A DNA stretch of 14,863 bases from Candidatus Methanovirga meridionalis (GCA_031289325.1 JAITPS010000009.1:1-14863); one strand, 5' to 3'; positions 6,168 to 13,243 are shown, numbered from the stretch's first letter. The notes: a model not told the origin generated them from the letters alone. Numbers and translations: made by a program.

Positions 6168-7120
6168 AAAATATTCTCTACTCAAATAATTAAGCTATTA
6201 TGGTCATTAAAGTATAATTAATTAAATATTTGCTTCTATAATTAATGATTATTAGCATTTAAATGATTATTAACATTGAATAAATTATATTTAAAAATAT
6301 TGAAATTTAATTTAAAATAATGAAATTTAATTTAAAATAATGAATATTTATTTAAAATATTAAATAGTATTATGTATTTTTATTTTCTTTTATTTATATA
6401 CTACTTTTATAAAATTCAATTAAATATTTATAATTAAAAGTGATTTAATAATTAAAAATGATTTTTACTTGTTTAAATTAAATTTAAAAGATATATACTG
6501 ATATTTAAAAAAAATGAACCTATTATGGTTATTATAAAAAAGTTCTTAAATTTTGAATGATGAATTTTTTTATTAAATTATTTAATTTTAAATATTAATC
6601 TATAAAAATCTGTAATTTTAAATTTTAAATAATATAAACTTGTTTTAATCAATATAATTAATTTTAAATAAATATATTTTAATAATATTCATTTTTAAAT
6701 AATAATATTCATTTTTAAATAATAATATTCATTTTTAAAAAAATTATTTATTAAGAACTTTATCAAAGATACTATATTTAAATTATATAAAAAAAATTTT
6801 ATTACTAAATTAAAGTTTAAAAATAAAAACTGAAATTAATATATTTTTATATTTAAAAAATACCAATAAAAAAAACTATTAATCATTATAAAAAACTATT
6901 AATCATTTATAATATTAATATGTTATAATAATAAATATTTGTTATATTAAATATTTGTTATATTAAATTTTCTTATTTTTTAATATAAATAGTTATGCTA
7001 CAAATCAATAATCTTAAAAATAATATAATCTTAAAAATTCAAAAATGATAAAAAAAATGATAAAATATATTATTAATTAATGTATTTCAAGCTCTGTACC
7101 TTTAATATCCAGTGAATTCT
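6168..7120. other. 953-bp repeat-rich non-coding region
   Basis: No coding frame is supported. It is made of A/T repeats: three 20-bp units around TGAAATTTAATTTAAAATAA (6301-6360), the inverted-repeat element copy B (6539-6761) that itself includes three 20-bp units of AATAATATTCATTTTTAAAT (6681-6740), two 20-bp units starting AAAAACTATTAATCAT (6871-6910), two 16-bp units of AAATATTTGTTATATT (about 6933-6964) and a 15-bp duplication around 7003-7032. The part next to the tRNA (6168-6260) must hold the tRNA promoter; several TATA-like strings are present but none stands out. Confidence 0.7.
6539..6761 (-). mobile_element. MITE-like inverted-repeat element, copy B (best complete copy)
   Basis: On the plus strand the element is bounded by AAAGTTCTTAA (6539-6549) and TTAAGAACTTT (6751-6761), perfect 11-bp inverted repeats 223 bp apart. 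Read on the minus strand the order is head (TTTGATAAAGTTCTTAATAA, then a run of seven T), three 20-bp units, body (TTTAAAATTTAAAATTACAG, then ATTTTTATAGATTAATATTT) and tail (TCATCATTCAAAATTTAAGA). The same order occurs at 103-293 and 10036-10452, and the head and body at 14507-14863. It encodes nothing. It lies 3' of the DUF116 gene in that gene's sense direction, so a terminator role for the head is also possible. Confidence 0.6.
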
Positions 7121-7831
7121 TTATTTAGGAAGTTTACTATCTTGTTTAGAACATGTATTAAATATTTCTGTTTTTTTAGTATTTGAATTATTATTATCAT
7201 AGTAACCAATTTTATTTAAAACCGTTTTAACATCCACAGCTGTTTTAAAACAACCTGATCTTGAAAGTAAAACACCCTGAGGATTAAAATTAGATAGTTT
7301 TGTCATTGATTTATTAAGGTCTTCATAACATGCAATTCCAAGAACAGCATCAAAATCATTTTCTTTAACTATTTTATTAACAAATGTTGAACCAGGAACT
7401 ATGAATACTTTATAACCAATTTCTTCAGCTTTTGGCTTAATAGCACCAATAGCACATTTTCCACAACTATTACATAAAATTCCTGTTTCATTTAATGGTG
7501 CTTCACAATTTGGATCTCTTAAACAATGTGGAAAAACTAAAATCTTCTTTTTATTATCAATATCTTTAAACTTATTCTTGTTTACTTGATTCCTTATTTC
7601 AACTCCTATGTGATCAACCATCATATCATCAAAACCTAAAATTTTTGATAGCTTTTTCAAAGGAGAATATAAAAAATCTAAAGCAAAAAGAACTAATTTT
7701 GGAAAAATAAGTGTATCTCGCTTTAATAATATTATTCCTAAAATAAGAGAAATTATAAGAATAATTATTAAGCTAATTAGAAGAATTATAGCTATTTGTC
7801 CAACTGTCTGAAATAAGTTTTCACTAAACAT
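7121..7831 (-). CDS. DUF116 family cysteine-rich membrane protein
   Basis: The 236-residue product matches the DUF116 pattern known from methanogens and some anaerobic bacteria. A strongly hydrophobic N-terminal segment (about 10-36, with a second weaker one at 41-55) is followed by a soluble domain with PHCLR (101-105), C109, C120-x2-C123-x2-C126 in the CNSCGKC motif, GIACYEDL (C168) and RSGCFKTAVD (C194). The clustered cysteines suggest a metal or Fe-S site; the biochemical role of the family is not established. An Asn-rich C-terminal tail contains one more cysteine (C227). Upstream, TATATATT lies about 26 nt before the ATG, and AAGG about 9 nt before it. The sequence GTTTAGTGAA is duplicated across the start codon. 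It is the last of four minus-strand genes but is separated by 195 bp of hairpin-rich DNA. Confidence 0.85.
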   Translation of the reverse strand: MFSENLFQTVGQIAIILLISLIIILIISLILGIILLKRDTLIFPKLVLFALDFLYSPLKKLSKILGFDDMMVDHIGVEIRNQVNKNKFKDIDNKKKILVFPHCLRDPNCEAPLNETGILCNSCGKCAIGAIKPKAEEIGYKVFIVPGSTFVNKIVKENDFDAVLGIACYEDLNKSMTKLSNFNPQGVLLSRSGCFKTAVDVKTVLNKIGYYDNNNSNTKKTEIFNTCSKQDSKLPK

Positions 7832-7841
7832 TCACTAAACC

Positions 7842-7866
7842 TTTTTAATTTTTAATATATACAATA
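7842..7866 (-). promoter_or_regulatory. Candidate promoter of the DUF116 gene
   Basis: On the minus strand TATATATTAAAA (about 7850-7861) lies about 26 nt upstream of the ATG, the usual distance from an archaeal TATA box to the transcription start. That would give a leaderless or nearly leaderless message. Confidence 0.4.
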
Positions 7867-7880
7867 TTGTTTATTTTTAG

Positions 7881-7914
7881 GGTACTGTAAATTTAGCATG
7901 GATTTTTGCAATTG
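7881..7914 (-). repeat. Dispersed motif GCTAAATTTACAGTACC, copy 2 (minus strand)
   Basis: 7881-7897 is the exact reverse complement of 1358-1374, and the match extends into an AATTGCAAAAATCC flank to 7914. It lies about 50 bp upstream of the DUF116 start. The plus-strand reading GGTACTGTAAATTTAGC has the look of a transposon end, but no transposase gene adjoins it. Confidence 0.7.
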
Positions 7915-7916
7915 AA

Positions 7917-8050
7917 AAATGAAGAAAAACTTCGTTTTTCTAACTTTAAAAAATAGAAAATTTTTAAAATAAAGAAAATTATAAATTTTCTAACTTTAAA
8001 AACTAAAGTTTTTAAAATTAAGAAAATCAAAGATTTGTTAACGAAGATTT
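7917..8050 (-). terminator. Cluster of tandem hairpins with T-rich tails after the phosphatidyltransferase gene
   Basis: Read on the minus strand, directly after and partly across the stop codon of the 8027 gene, several hairpins follow each other: GAAAATC/GATTTTC spanning the C-terminal codons, AAAACT-TT-AGTTTT, AGAAAAT-TTATA-ATTTTCT (about 7973-7991) and AGAAAAAC-GAA-GTTTTTCT (7941-7923). Most are followed by CTT-ATTTT tails. The stretch contains about two and a third copies of a 50-bp unit that includes TTTTTAAAGTTAGAAAA. Archaeal termination needs mainly poly-T, so the tails may matter more than the stems. Confidence 0.5.
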
Positions 8051-8629
8051 TCCGTTTCTATGTTTGCTTTGTTTACTATGTTTCCATGCATGAAATAATC
8101 TTTGAAGAGTTGTAAAATAAGATAAAATTACTAAAAATATAACTATAAACTGAATATACTCAGTATTTACTAATCCAACGAGTAAGGATATCATTAAAAT
8201 TATCAAACGCACAGCTCTATTGGATATTCCAACACTATTACTTATCCCTTTAGATTCTGAACTTGCTCTGATATAACTGACTATGAATCCAGAATGAATA
8301 GCTAAAATTCCTATAAACCAATTTATATAAGCTCCATATATAAAACCAACGATTATAATAGCATCTGAAAATCTGTCCATTGTTGAATCTAAAATAGCTC
8401 CAAATTTAGATGTTTTATTATGATATCTTGCAACTACACCATCTAAAACATCAAAAAACCCACTACATAATATTAGTATTGATCCTAATAGTATGTGTGA
8501 AGTCCCAATTGAAATAGCTGATAAAATAGCTATTATTAATGATATTAATGTTATTAAATTAGGATTTATATTAAGTTTTTTTGCAAGTGGTTCCAATATT
8601 TTCTTTAAAAAGGATCTTAAATTTAACAT
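8027..8629 (-). CDS. CDP-alcohol phosphatidyltransferase, probably archaetidylinositol phosphate synthase
   Basis: The 200-residue membrane enzyme carries the complete catalytic signature D-x2-D-G-x2-A-R-x8-G-x3-D-x3-D: D60, D63-G64, A67-R68, G77, D81, D85. This family moves a phosphatidyl/archaetidyl group from a CDP-lipid onto an alcohol, using the aspartates to hold Mg2+. Hydrophobic segments fit six membrane helices (about 24-42, 44-60, 88-104, 105-122, 139-155, 158-174). The VGISNRAVRLIILM region (about 133-146) resembles the archaeal enzymes using inositol phosphate, so archaetidylinositol phosphate synthase is the best guess; archaetidylglycerol phosphate or serine synthase remain possible. 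There is no ribosome binding site. TTTTATAAAA lies 26-27 nt before the ATG, which suggests a leaderless transcript. CTP from pyrG feeds the CDP-archaeol pool. Confidence 0.85.
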   Translation of the reverse strand: MLNLRSFLKKILEPLAKKLNINPNLITLISLIIAILSAISIGTSHILLGSILILCSGFFDVLDGVVARYHNKTSKFGAILDSTMDRFSDAIIIVGFIYGAYINWFIGILAIHSGFIVSYIRASSESKGISNSVGISNRAVRLIILMISLLVGLVNTEYIQFIVIFLVILSYFTTLQRLFHAWKHSKQSKHRNGKSSLTNL

Positions 8630-8650
8630 ATTATTAAAATTTTGTATTAT

Positions 8651-8660
8651 TTTTATAAAA
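8651..8660 (-). promoter_or_regulatory. TATA box predicting a leaderless mRNA for the phosphatidyltransferase
   Basis: The palindromic TTTTATAAAA is centred 26-27 nt before the ATG at 8629, the standard distance from an archaeal TATA box to the start of transcription. The intervening sequence has no GGAGG- or GGTG-like element, so initiation at or next to the A of ATG is predicted. Confidence 0.5.
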
Positions 8661-8716
8661 ATAGCTTTAATATAACTGAGATAGCATTAAATATCTGTTA
8701 TTAAAATATCAGGGTA

Positions 8717-9172
8717 TTAATTATCCTCTTCTAATTTTTTTAATCTTTCATCCACATCATCTAATTTTTCATTTGTAAAATCTTTATACTCTTTGAATCT
8801 TTTATTAACATCATCAATATTATTATTAATAACATCAAATTTTTTTTCAATAACACTAATATCTTCTTTTGTAGCTAACTCCCAATCCTTAATTAGTTCT
8901 TCACTTTTTTCATTTAAAAAAGCATCTAACCTATTAGAGAAAGCATCTGTATTAATGTTTGGCATATCAATGTCTTTAATTTTAGTTTTTAGTTTCTCAC
9001 TAACAGAAATATTATCATCAGATGTATTCCATCCTCCAGCACTAAAGTTTCTTAAATTTGGAACACTACTACTTAACTTACTTCCAATTTTAGTATCATT
9101 TAAGTAGTAGTAAAATAAAATACCAATTGCAATTATTAAAATTAAAAGAGCTATTACATCAAGAACATTCAT
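8717..9172 (-). CDS. Membrane-anchored coiled-coil protein of unknown function
   Basis: The product is not recognised. Starting at the ATG at 9172 it has 151 residues: one N-terminal membrane segment (about 2-23, VLDVIALLILIIAIGILFYY), a Ser/Asn-rich linker (about 28-55), and a long charged helical part with heptad-like hydrophobic spacing (about 55-150, ending DDVDERLKKLEEDN) that suggests a coiled coil. A longer frame begins at GTG 9181, but that GTG is itself part of the ribosome binding site GGTGAT, which lies 4 nt before the ATG; the ATG is therefore the better start. It shares architecture (short N-terminus, one membrane helix, cytoplasmic coiled coil) with the protein at 9529-9936, though not obvious sequence. 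It sits 87 bp upstream of the phosphatidyltransferase gene. Confidence 0.75.
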   Translation of the reverse strand: MNVLDVIALLILIIAIGILFYYYLNDTKIGSKLSSSVPNLRNFSAGGWNTSDDNISVSEKLKTKIKDIDMPNINTDAFSNRLDAFLNEKSEELIKDWELATKEDISVIEKKFDVINNNIDDVNKRFKEYKDFTNEKLDDVDERLKKLEEDN

Positions 9173-9189
9173 TAAAATCACCTATCATT

Positions 9190-9510
9190 TATAACAAATC
9201 GTATAGTTGACATACTTCAGCACATCTAAATCCGTACGATTCTTCTTTCTAAAATTTTATTTATGTGCTAAACTCATTGTTTTCATGCATCCCTAAAATT
9301 ATGCTTCCCAATTTTTAAGCTCATGCTCTATGAGAAGAACCAAACGACTCAATTTATTTAGCTTTTTATACATTTTTCTGTTTTAGAACTCGACCAACGA
9401 TACTTGTGTGCATAATACGATTTATTTTCTTTTTTGCACCTAAACAGTTTCAGACCGTGTTTAGGGTCAACGACTTTGTATTTTAACCTTAAAGATAATG
9501 GATTTAAAGC
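9190..9510 (-). pseudogene. Higher-GC island: decayed protein-coding remnant or structured RNA
   Basis: This stretch is visibly richer in G/C than every other non-coding part of the window. On the minus strand an open frame of 50 codons without ATG (9510-9358) has normal protein character, including YKVVDPKHGLKLFRCKKENK and SYYAHKYRW. Protein-like pieces continue in other frames (MYKKLNKLSRLVLLIEHELK near 9384-9312; EESYGFRCAEVCQLYDLL just before the 9172 gene), as expected for a gene broken by frameshifts and stops. No family is recognised; a transposase remnant is possible. Competing evidence for an RNA: an 8-bp stem with 11-nt loop (9439-9465), interleaved 7-bp pairings (9197-9203 with 9235-9241; 9219-9225 with 9263-9269) and a 9-bp long-range match (9196-9204 with 9415-9423). 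Confidence 0.45.
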
Positions 9511-9528
9511 TTAACTATCTATTAAAAA

Positions 9529-9936
9529 TTAGATTTTATGTTTAAGTAACTCCTTTTCCTTTTTCTCAATATTATTAAGGATTTTTTCGAGCTTTTTTTG
9601 TTCAGTTTGGGCTTCAAGTCGAGCTAATCTTTCATTAACTTCATTATGAAGATAACCAACATCACCTAAAATATCGGTAGTAGAATTTCTTATATCTAAA
9701 AGTCTATCTTCTTGTTCTTTAGGTAAAGCTATTCTATTTTCCATTAATCGTTTAGTTTCTATATCTTTCTCTACCATACTAATTTTTTTCAATTCAATTT
9801 CTTTTTCTATTAATTTAATTGTATTTGACGATTTTTTAATATTTTTCCAATGCCCAACAACAATTATTATTGTAACAACAGATATAACAACTATTATTAA
9901 AATAAAAATCTGTTCTGGTATTAATTCTTCTGTCAT
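9529..9936 (-). CDS. Membrane-anchored coiled-coil protein of unknown function
   Basis: The product is not recognised. From the ATG at 9936 it has 135 residues: a short N-terminus (MTEELIPEQ), one membrane segment (about 9-28, IFILIIVVISVVTIIIVVGH) and a highly charged, helix-prone remainder with coiled-coil spacing in two blocks (about 35-70 and 95-133, rich in Lys/Glu/Leu). An in-frame GTG lies at 9945, but it forms part of the ribosome binding site GGAGTGA five nt before the ATG, so the ATG is chosen. Upstream are three tandem TATA-containing units (9971-10027). It and the 8717 gene are paralogue-like in layout and may scaffold something at the membrane; that is inference. Confidence 0.75.
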   Translation of the reverse strand: MTEELIPEQIFILIIVVISVVTIIIVVGHWKNIKKSSNTIKLIEKEIELKKISMVEKDIETKRLMENRIALPKEQEDRLLDIRNSTTDILGDVGYLHNEVNERLARLEAQTEQKKLEKILNNIEKKEKELLKHKI

Positions 9937-9968
9937 TTCTTTCACTCCAATTCATTTATCTAAATTTT

Positions 9969-10028
9969 AATTTTATAATGTTTTTAAACTTTAATTTTAT
10001 AATGTTTTTAAATTTTAATTTATAATGG
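9969..10028 (-). promoter_or_regulatory. Three tandem TATA-containing units upstream of the 9529 gene
   Basis: On the minus strand CATTATAAAATTAAA occurs at 9980 and 10004 and CATTATAAATTAAA at 10027, each followed by a TTTA-rich stretch, with spacing of 24 and 23 bp. The copy nearest the gene has its TATA about 39 nt before the ATG, placing the predicted transcription start about 14 nt before it and leaving the GGAGTGA ribosome binding site in the message. The outer two may be inactive duplicates or alternative promoters. Confidence 0.5.
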
Positions 10029-10035
10029 TTTTGAT

Positions 10036-10452
10036 AAAATTCTTAATAAATAACTTTTTTTAAAATTATATATATTATTTATTATTAAAAGAGATTAATT
10101 AAAATTATTTTACATTAATTAAAAATTTAAAATTATAGAGTTTTTATAAACCAATATTTGAAATTAAATATTATTTTTAAAAAATATTAATTAATAATTT
10201 ATTTATATTAAAAAATTTATTTATATTTATTAAAATTATTTTATGTTAATTAAAAATTTAAAATTATAGAGTTGTTATAAACTAATATTTGTGAAATTAA
10301 ATATTATTAAAAAATATTAATTAAAATTTATTTATATTTATTAAAATTATTTTATATTAATTAAAAATTTAAAATTGTAGAGTTATTATAAACCAATATT
10401 TAAAATTAAATAAGTTAATAAAAGAATTTATCGTTCAAAATTTAAGAACTTT
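10036..10452 (+). mobile_element. MITE-like inverted-repeat element, copy D (expanded body)
   Basis: The element runs from AAAATTCTTAA (10036-10046) to TTAAGAACTTT (10442-10452), inverted repeats with one mismatch, in the opposite orientation to copies A and B. Its body is expanded to three tandem units, each containing TTAATTAAAAATTTAAAATT then RTAGAGTT, ending at 10140, 10271 and 10382 (spacing 131 and 111 bp). The tail (ATCGTTCAAAATTTAAGAAC) is well conserved. It encodes nothing. Confidence 0.55.
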
Positions 10453-10667
10453 TCCATGATGACTATATAATGTTTTATAAGATGATTAATATTTGATTAT
10501 TTGATTGATTAATATTTTTTGATAATTTTCATATAATTTTCATGAATTAATTATAATAAAATAAACTCTATTTTCAAATAAACTCTATTTTCATTGTATT
10601 TATTATAATATAATTTTTAATTATATAAATACTTTTCCTTACTAAGATAATTCTCTTAAAAAATTGA

Positions 10668-10769
10668 TATGAAATTGAAAATCATGCCCCCAATGTAAAA
10701 ATATTTCTTAAAGCCAAAATAAGTGGAAAAAATCATATATATTGGTTTCAAGAGACATTTGGAAGATGA
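10668..10769 (+). pseudogene. Possible short remnant of a protein-coding gene
   Basis: A 33-codon frame without ATG at its start encodes a protein-like string (ENHAPNVKIFLKAKISGK, then NHIYWFQETFGR) flanked by stops on both sides. The surrounding 10670-10840 is less AT-rich than the neighbouring repeats. No family is recognised. It may be chance. Confidence 0.2.
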
Positions 10770-10889
10770 TTCGGATTATAAATCTTGAAAAGAAATGATT
10801 CATATAAGAAATGGTTCATATAATTTTCCTATTTTCATAAACCCATACTAATACTTTCAATAAGTTTATTATTACTTTAGTACATTAAT

Positions 10890-10903
10890 CTATAAATACT
10901 ATA
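10890..10903 (+). promoter_or_regulatory. TATA-like box about 235 bp upstream of pyrG
   Basis: CTATAAATACTATA resembles an archaeal TATA box. Transcription from about 10920 would give pyrG a leader of about 200 nt or produce a separate small RNA. A second box lies closer to pyrG. Confidence 0.3.
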
Positions 10904-11070
10904 TTGGAGTTAATAATTAATAGGAGCTAATAATTAATAAATAGATTCAATGAAAAAATGTCTGAAAAAGGTTATTATGCAAGGTTATTATGCAAAAAAT
11001 TTAGTGAAAGCAAAATAATTTCAAAAATGGATAATAATCAGTTAATCAAAAAATCAAATATAATTTAAAA

Positions 11071-11115
11071 GTTATAAAATTATGCATAGACTATTAATTA
11101 ATTTTTAAATAGGAG
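11071..11115 (+). promoter_or_regulatory. Proximal pyrG promoter and ribosome binding site
   Basis: TTATAAAA at 11072-11079 is a TATA-like box. Initiation about 25 nt downstream gives a leader of about 25 nt. AGGAG at 11111-11115 is the ribosome binding site, 10 nt before the ATG at 11126. Confidence 0.5.
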
Positions 11116-11125
11116 TTAAGTTTAT

Positions 11126-12727
11126 ATGGGAAAATTTATTGTAATTACTGGAGGTGTTGTAAGTTCTATTGGGAAAGGAATTACATCGGCTTCTATTGGA
11201 AGAATTTTAAGATCTCATGGTTTAAAAGTGGGTGCAATTAAAATTGATCCATATTTAAATTGGGATTCCGGTACATTGAATCCTTATCAACATGGAGAGG
11301 TATTTGTGACCTATGATGGTATGGAAACTGACCTTGATTTAGGACATTATGAACGATTTTTAGATGTTGAACTTCCAGGAATATCTAATATTACAACAGG
11401 GAAAGTATATAAGTCAGTTATAGAAAAAGAAAGAAAAGGAGATTTTTTGGGAGCTTGTGTTCAAATAATACCCCACATAACAGATGAAATTAAAAAAATG
11501 ATTAGAAAAACAGGTGAAATAGAAAATTATGATGTTATTTTAGTTGAACTTGGTGGTACTGTTGGTGATATTGAAAGTCAGCCTTTTTTAGAAGCTTTAA
11601 GACAACTTAGAAATGAAGAAGGTCATGATAATGTTCTTTTTGTTCATGTGACACATGTTCCTTATCTTAAAGCAGCTGGTGAATTTAAAACAAAACCAAC
11701 TCAACACAGTACAAAAGAACTTAGAAGTACAGGTATAAATCCAGATATGATTGTTTGTAGAAGTGAAAAGCCAATTGATAAAAATATGAAAGAAAAAATA
11801 GCACATTTCTGTGATGTTCCAATTGATGCTATTATTAACACTCCTGATGCTTCAACAATTTATGAAGTTCCAATTTTAATGGATAAAGAAAATGTAGGCG
11901 AATATATAAGTAATAGGCTTAAATTAGATTTGGATACTAAATATAAATTAGATAGTTGGAAAAAAATTGTAGAATCTCTTAAAAAACAAACCCCCATTGT
12001 TAAAATTGGAATTATAGGTAAATATATTGAACTTGAAGATGCCTACATTAGTATTAAAGAAGCATTACTTCATGGTGGTGGAAAAAATGGGGTTAAGGTT
12101 GAAGTGATATTTATTAATTCTGATGTTGACTCATTAAATAAAGAAGTTTTAGATGATTTAGATGGTATTCTTATTCCTGGTGGTTTTGGTGAAAGAGGTA
12201 TTGAAGGAAAACTTGAAGCTGTTGATTATGCAATAGAAAATAAAGTACCTATATTCGGAATTTGTCTTGGAATGCACTCTATGGTTATTCAAATTGCGAG
12301 AAGAATAGGATTAAAAAATGCTAATAGTAGTGAATTTAGTAATGATTTAAAATATCCTGTTATAGATATGATGGAAGAGCAAAAGAAAGTTAAGAAAATG
12401 GGAGGTTCCATGCGCTTAGGTTCTTATGATTGTAAACTTGTCCATAATACTATGGCAAAAAGCATATATGGAAAAGATTTAATTAAAGAAAGACATAGGC
12501 ATAGATATGAATTTAATAATGAATTTAAGAAACACTTTGAGACAAGCGGTTTAATATTATCTGGATTCTCACCTGATGGCTTTTTAGTTGAAATGGTTGA
12601 ACTTAAACACCATCCATGGTTTGTAGGATGTCAATTCCATCCAGAATTTAAATCTCGACCAAATAATCCACATCCACTATTTGCTTCATTTATTAAAGCA
12701 AGTTACGATCATAGCAAAAATGGATAA
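11126..12727 (+). CDS. pyrG: CTP synthase
   Basis: CTP synthase makes CTP from UTP, ATP and glutamine-derived ammonia, the last step of pyrimidine nucleotide synthesis. The 533-residue product has the usual two domains and length. The N-terminal amidoligase domain (about 1-265) starts FIVITGGVVSSIGKGITSAS with the ATP-binding loop around K17. It contains KIDPYLNWDSGTLNPYQHGE (39-58), LVELGGTVGDIESQPFLEA (139-157) and TKPTQHSTKELR (189-200). The C-terminal class I glutamine amidotransferase domain (about 292-530) has the oxyanion-region LIPGGFGERG (349-358), nucleophile C380 in FGICLGMHS, and the partners H505 and E507 in CQFHPEF. All key residues are present. It stands alone in its transcript, with its own promoter and the AGGAG site; the next gene starts 516 bp downstream. 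CTP also feeds CDP-archaeol for the lipid enzyme at 8027-8629. Confidence 0.98.
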   Translation: MGKFIVITGGVVSSIGKGITSASIGRILRSHGLKVGAIKIDPYLNWDSGTLNPYQHGEVFVTYDGMETDLDLGHYERFLDVELPGISNITTGKVYKSVIEKERKGDFLGACVQIIPHITDEIKKMIRKTGEIENYDVILVELGGTVGDIESQPFLEALRQLRNEEGHDNVLFVHVTHVPYLKAAGEFKTKPTQHSTKELRSTGINPDMIVCRSEKPIDKNMKEKIAHFCDVPIDAIINTPDASTIYEVPILMDKENVGEYISNRLKLDLDTKYKLDSWKKIVESLKKQTPIVKIGIIGKYIELEDAYISIKEALLHGGGKNGVKVEVIFINSDVDSLNKEVLDDLDGILIPGGFGERGIEGKLEAVDYAIENKVPIFGICLGMHSMVIQIARRIGLKNANSSEFSNDLKYPVIDMMEEQKKVKKMGGSMRLGSYDCKLVHNTMAKSIYGKDLIKERHRHRYEFNNEFKKHFETSGLILSGFSPDGFLVEMVELKHHPWFVGCQFHPEFKSRPNNPHPLFASFIKASYDHSKNG

Positions 12728-12991
12728 AAATTCTAATTCAACTTCTTTTATTTAAAAAAAATGTTAAAATTAGTATAAATTATTATAAAATAGAATATAC
12801 GAAAATTGGTCTATTAAAAACCAAAGTTTAATTTTTTATGCATGACAAACGAATTTAATAAAACAAGAAATTTTTCGAAATTTTTCAAATAGTGAAATTT
12901 TTAAATATAATGAAAAATAAAAAAAATTATTAGAGTGTAGGAACAAAAAGTTACAAGAAAATAGGAAGTTATAAAATGATAAATTCTATTA

Positions 12992-13135
12992 AATTAGTTT
13001 AATACTTGTTTAGAAAAAGTAATTATTGCATAAACCGATCATATGTAAATTAGTTTAATGCTTAATTAGTTTAATACTTGTTTAGAAAAAGTAATTATTG
13101 TATAAAATCAAGTATATGTAAATTAAATGGAAAAA
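12992..13135. repeat. 72-bp tandem duplication upstream of the nitroreductase gene
   Basis: The 37 bp at 12992-13028 are repeated exactly at 13064-13100. The following 35 bp of each unit are similar (ATATGTAAATTA in both) but diverged. The second unit ends about 108 bp before the ATG. Confidence 0.85.
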
Positions 13136-13202
13136 TATTGTTTATAACTTTAAATAATTCTTTATAAAATTGTTTCCCATCTCTAATACCAATAATTGAA
13201 AG

Positions 13203-13240
13203 TTTATAAATATTAAAAAGAAAAATTTTTTAAAAGTGAT
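13203..13240 (+). promoter_or_regulatory. Promoter of the nitroreductase/small membrane protein unit
   Basis: TTTATAAATATTA (13203-13215) is a good archaeal TATA box. Initiation about 25 nt downstream (near 13233) leaves a leader of about 10-14 nt, which contains GTGAT (13236-13240), the 3' half of the methanogen ribosome-binding consensus GGAGGTGAT, 3 nt before the ATG. Confidence 0.5.
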
Positions 13241-13243
13241 TAA

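Larger units (their letters stand above)
10453..11065. other. Region between repeat element D and the pyrG promoter
   Basis: No convincing gene is visible. It contains a perfect 17-bp duplication AAATAAACTCTATTTTC (10559-10575, 10576-10592), a 13-bp duplication AAGGTTATTATGC (10968-10980, 10981-10993), a repeated GGAGYTAATAATTAATA (about 10905-10939), a short protein-like frame at 10668-10769 and a 36-codon frame at 10958-11068 without a well-placed ribosome binding site. A TATA box (CTATAAATACTATA, 10890-10903) could start an RNA near 10920, about 200 nt before pyrG. The sequence at 10670-10840 is less AT-rich than the flanks. Confidence 0.55.
12728..13243. other. Intergenic region pyrG to the nitroreductase gene, with a 72-bp tandem duplication
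   Basis: No gene is visible. A T-rich stretch (TTCTTTTATTT) just after pyrG may terminate it. GAAATTTTTC occurs twice in a row (about 12869-12888). The main structure is a 72-bp tandem duplication, 12992-13063 and 13064-13135. The first 37 bp (beginning AATTAGTTTAATACTTGTTT) are identical and the rest diverge. The promoter of the following gene lies at the end of the region. Confidence 0.7.

Noticed and set aside
8493..8675. Plus-strand open frame antisense to the phosphatidyltransferase
   Set aside because: It is the shadow of a gene with a complete catalytic motif.
8793..9107. Plus-strand open frame of 104 codons
   Set aside because: It is antisense to the coiled-coil gene; its Ser/Leu/Phe-rich composition is what the reverse of Lys/Glu/Asn codons gives.
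9173..9181. GTG start for the 8717 gene (and the equivalent GTG at 9945 for the 9529 gene)
   Set aside because: In both cases the GTG is part of the ribosome binding sequence (GGTGAT, GGAGTGA) placed 4-5 nt before an in-frame ATG.
9190..9510. RNase P RNA or SRP RNA as identity of the higher-GC island
   Set aside because: The conserved RNase P string GAGGAAAGTC and the SRP helix 8 motif were looked for by eye on both strands and not found.
10958..11068. 36-codon frame upstream of pyrG, starting MSEKGYYARLL
   Set aside because: The nearest AGGAG is about 30 nt upstream, too far, and the frame contains a 13-bp slippage duplication; it is probably chance.
11597..11806. Minus-strand open frame inside pyrG
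   Set aside because: It is antisense to the CTP synthase core and its Phe/Cys-rich composition is that of a shadow.
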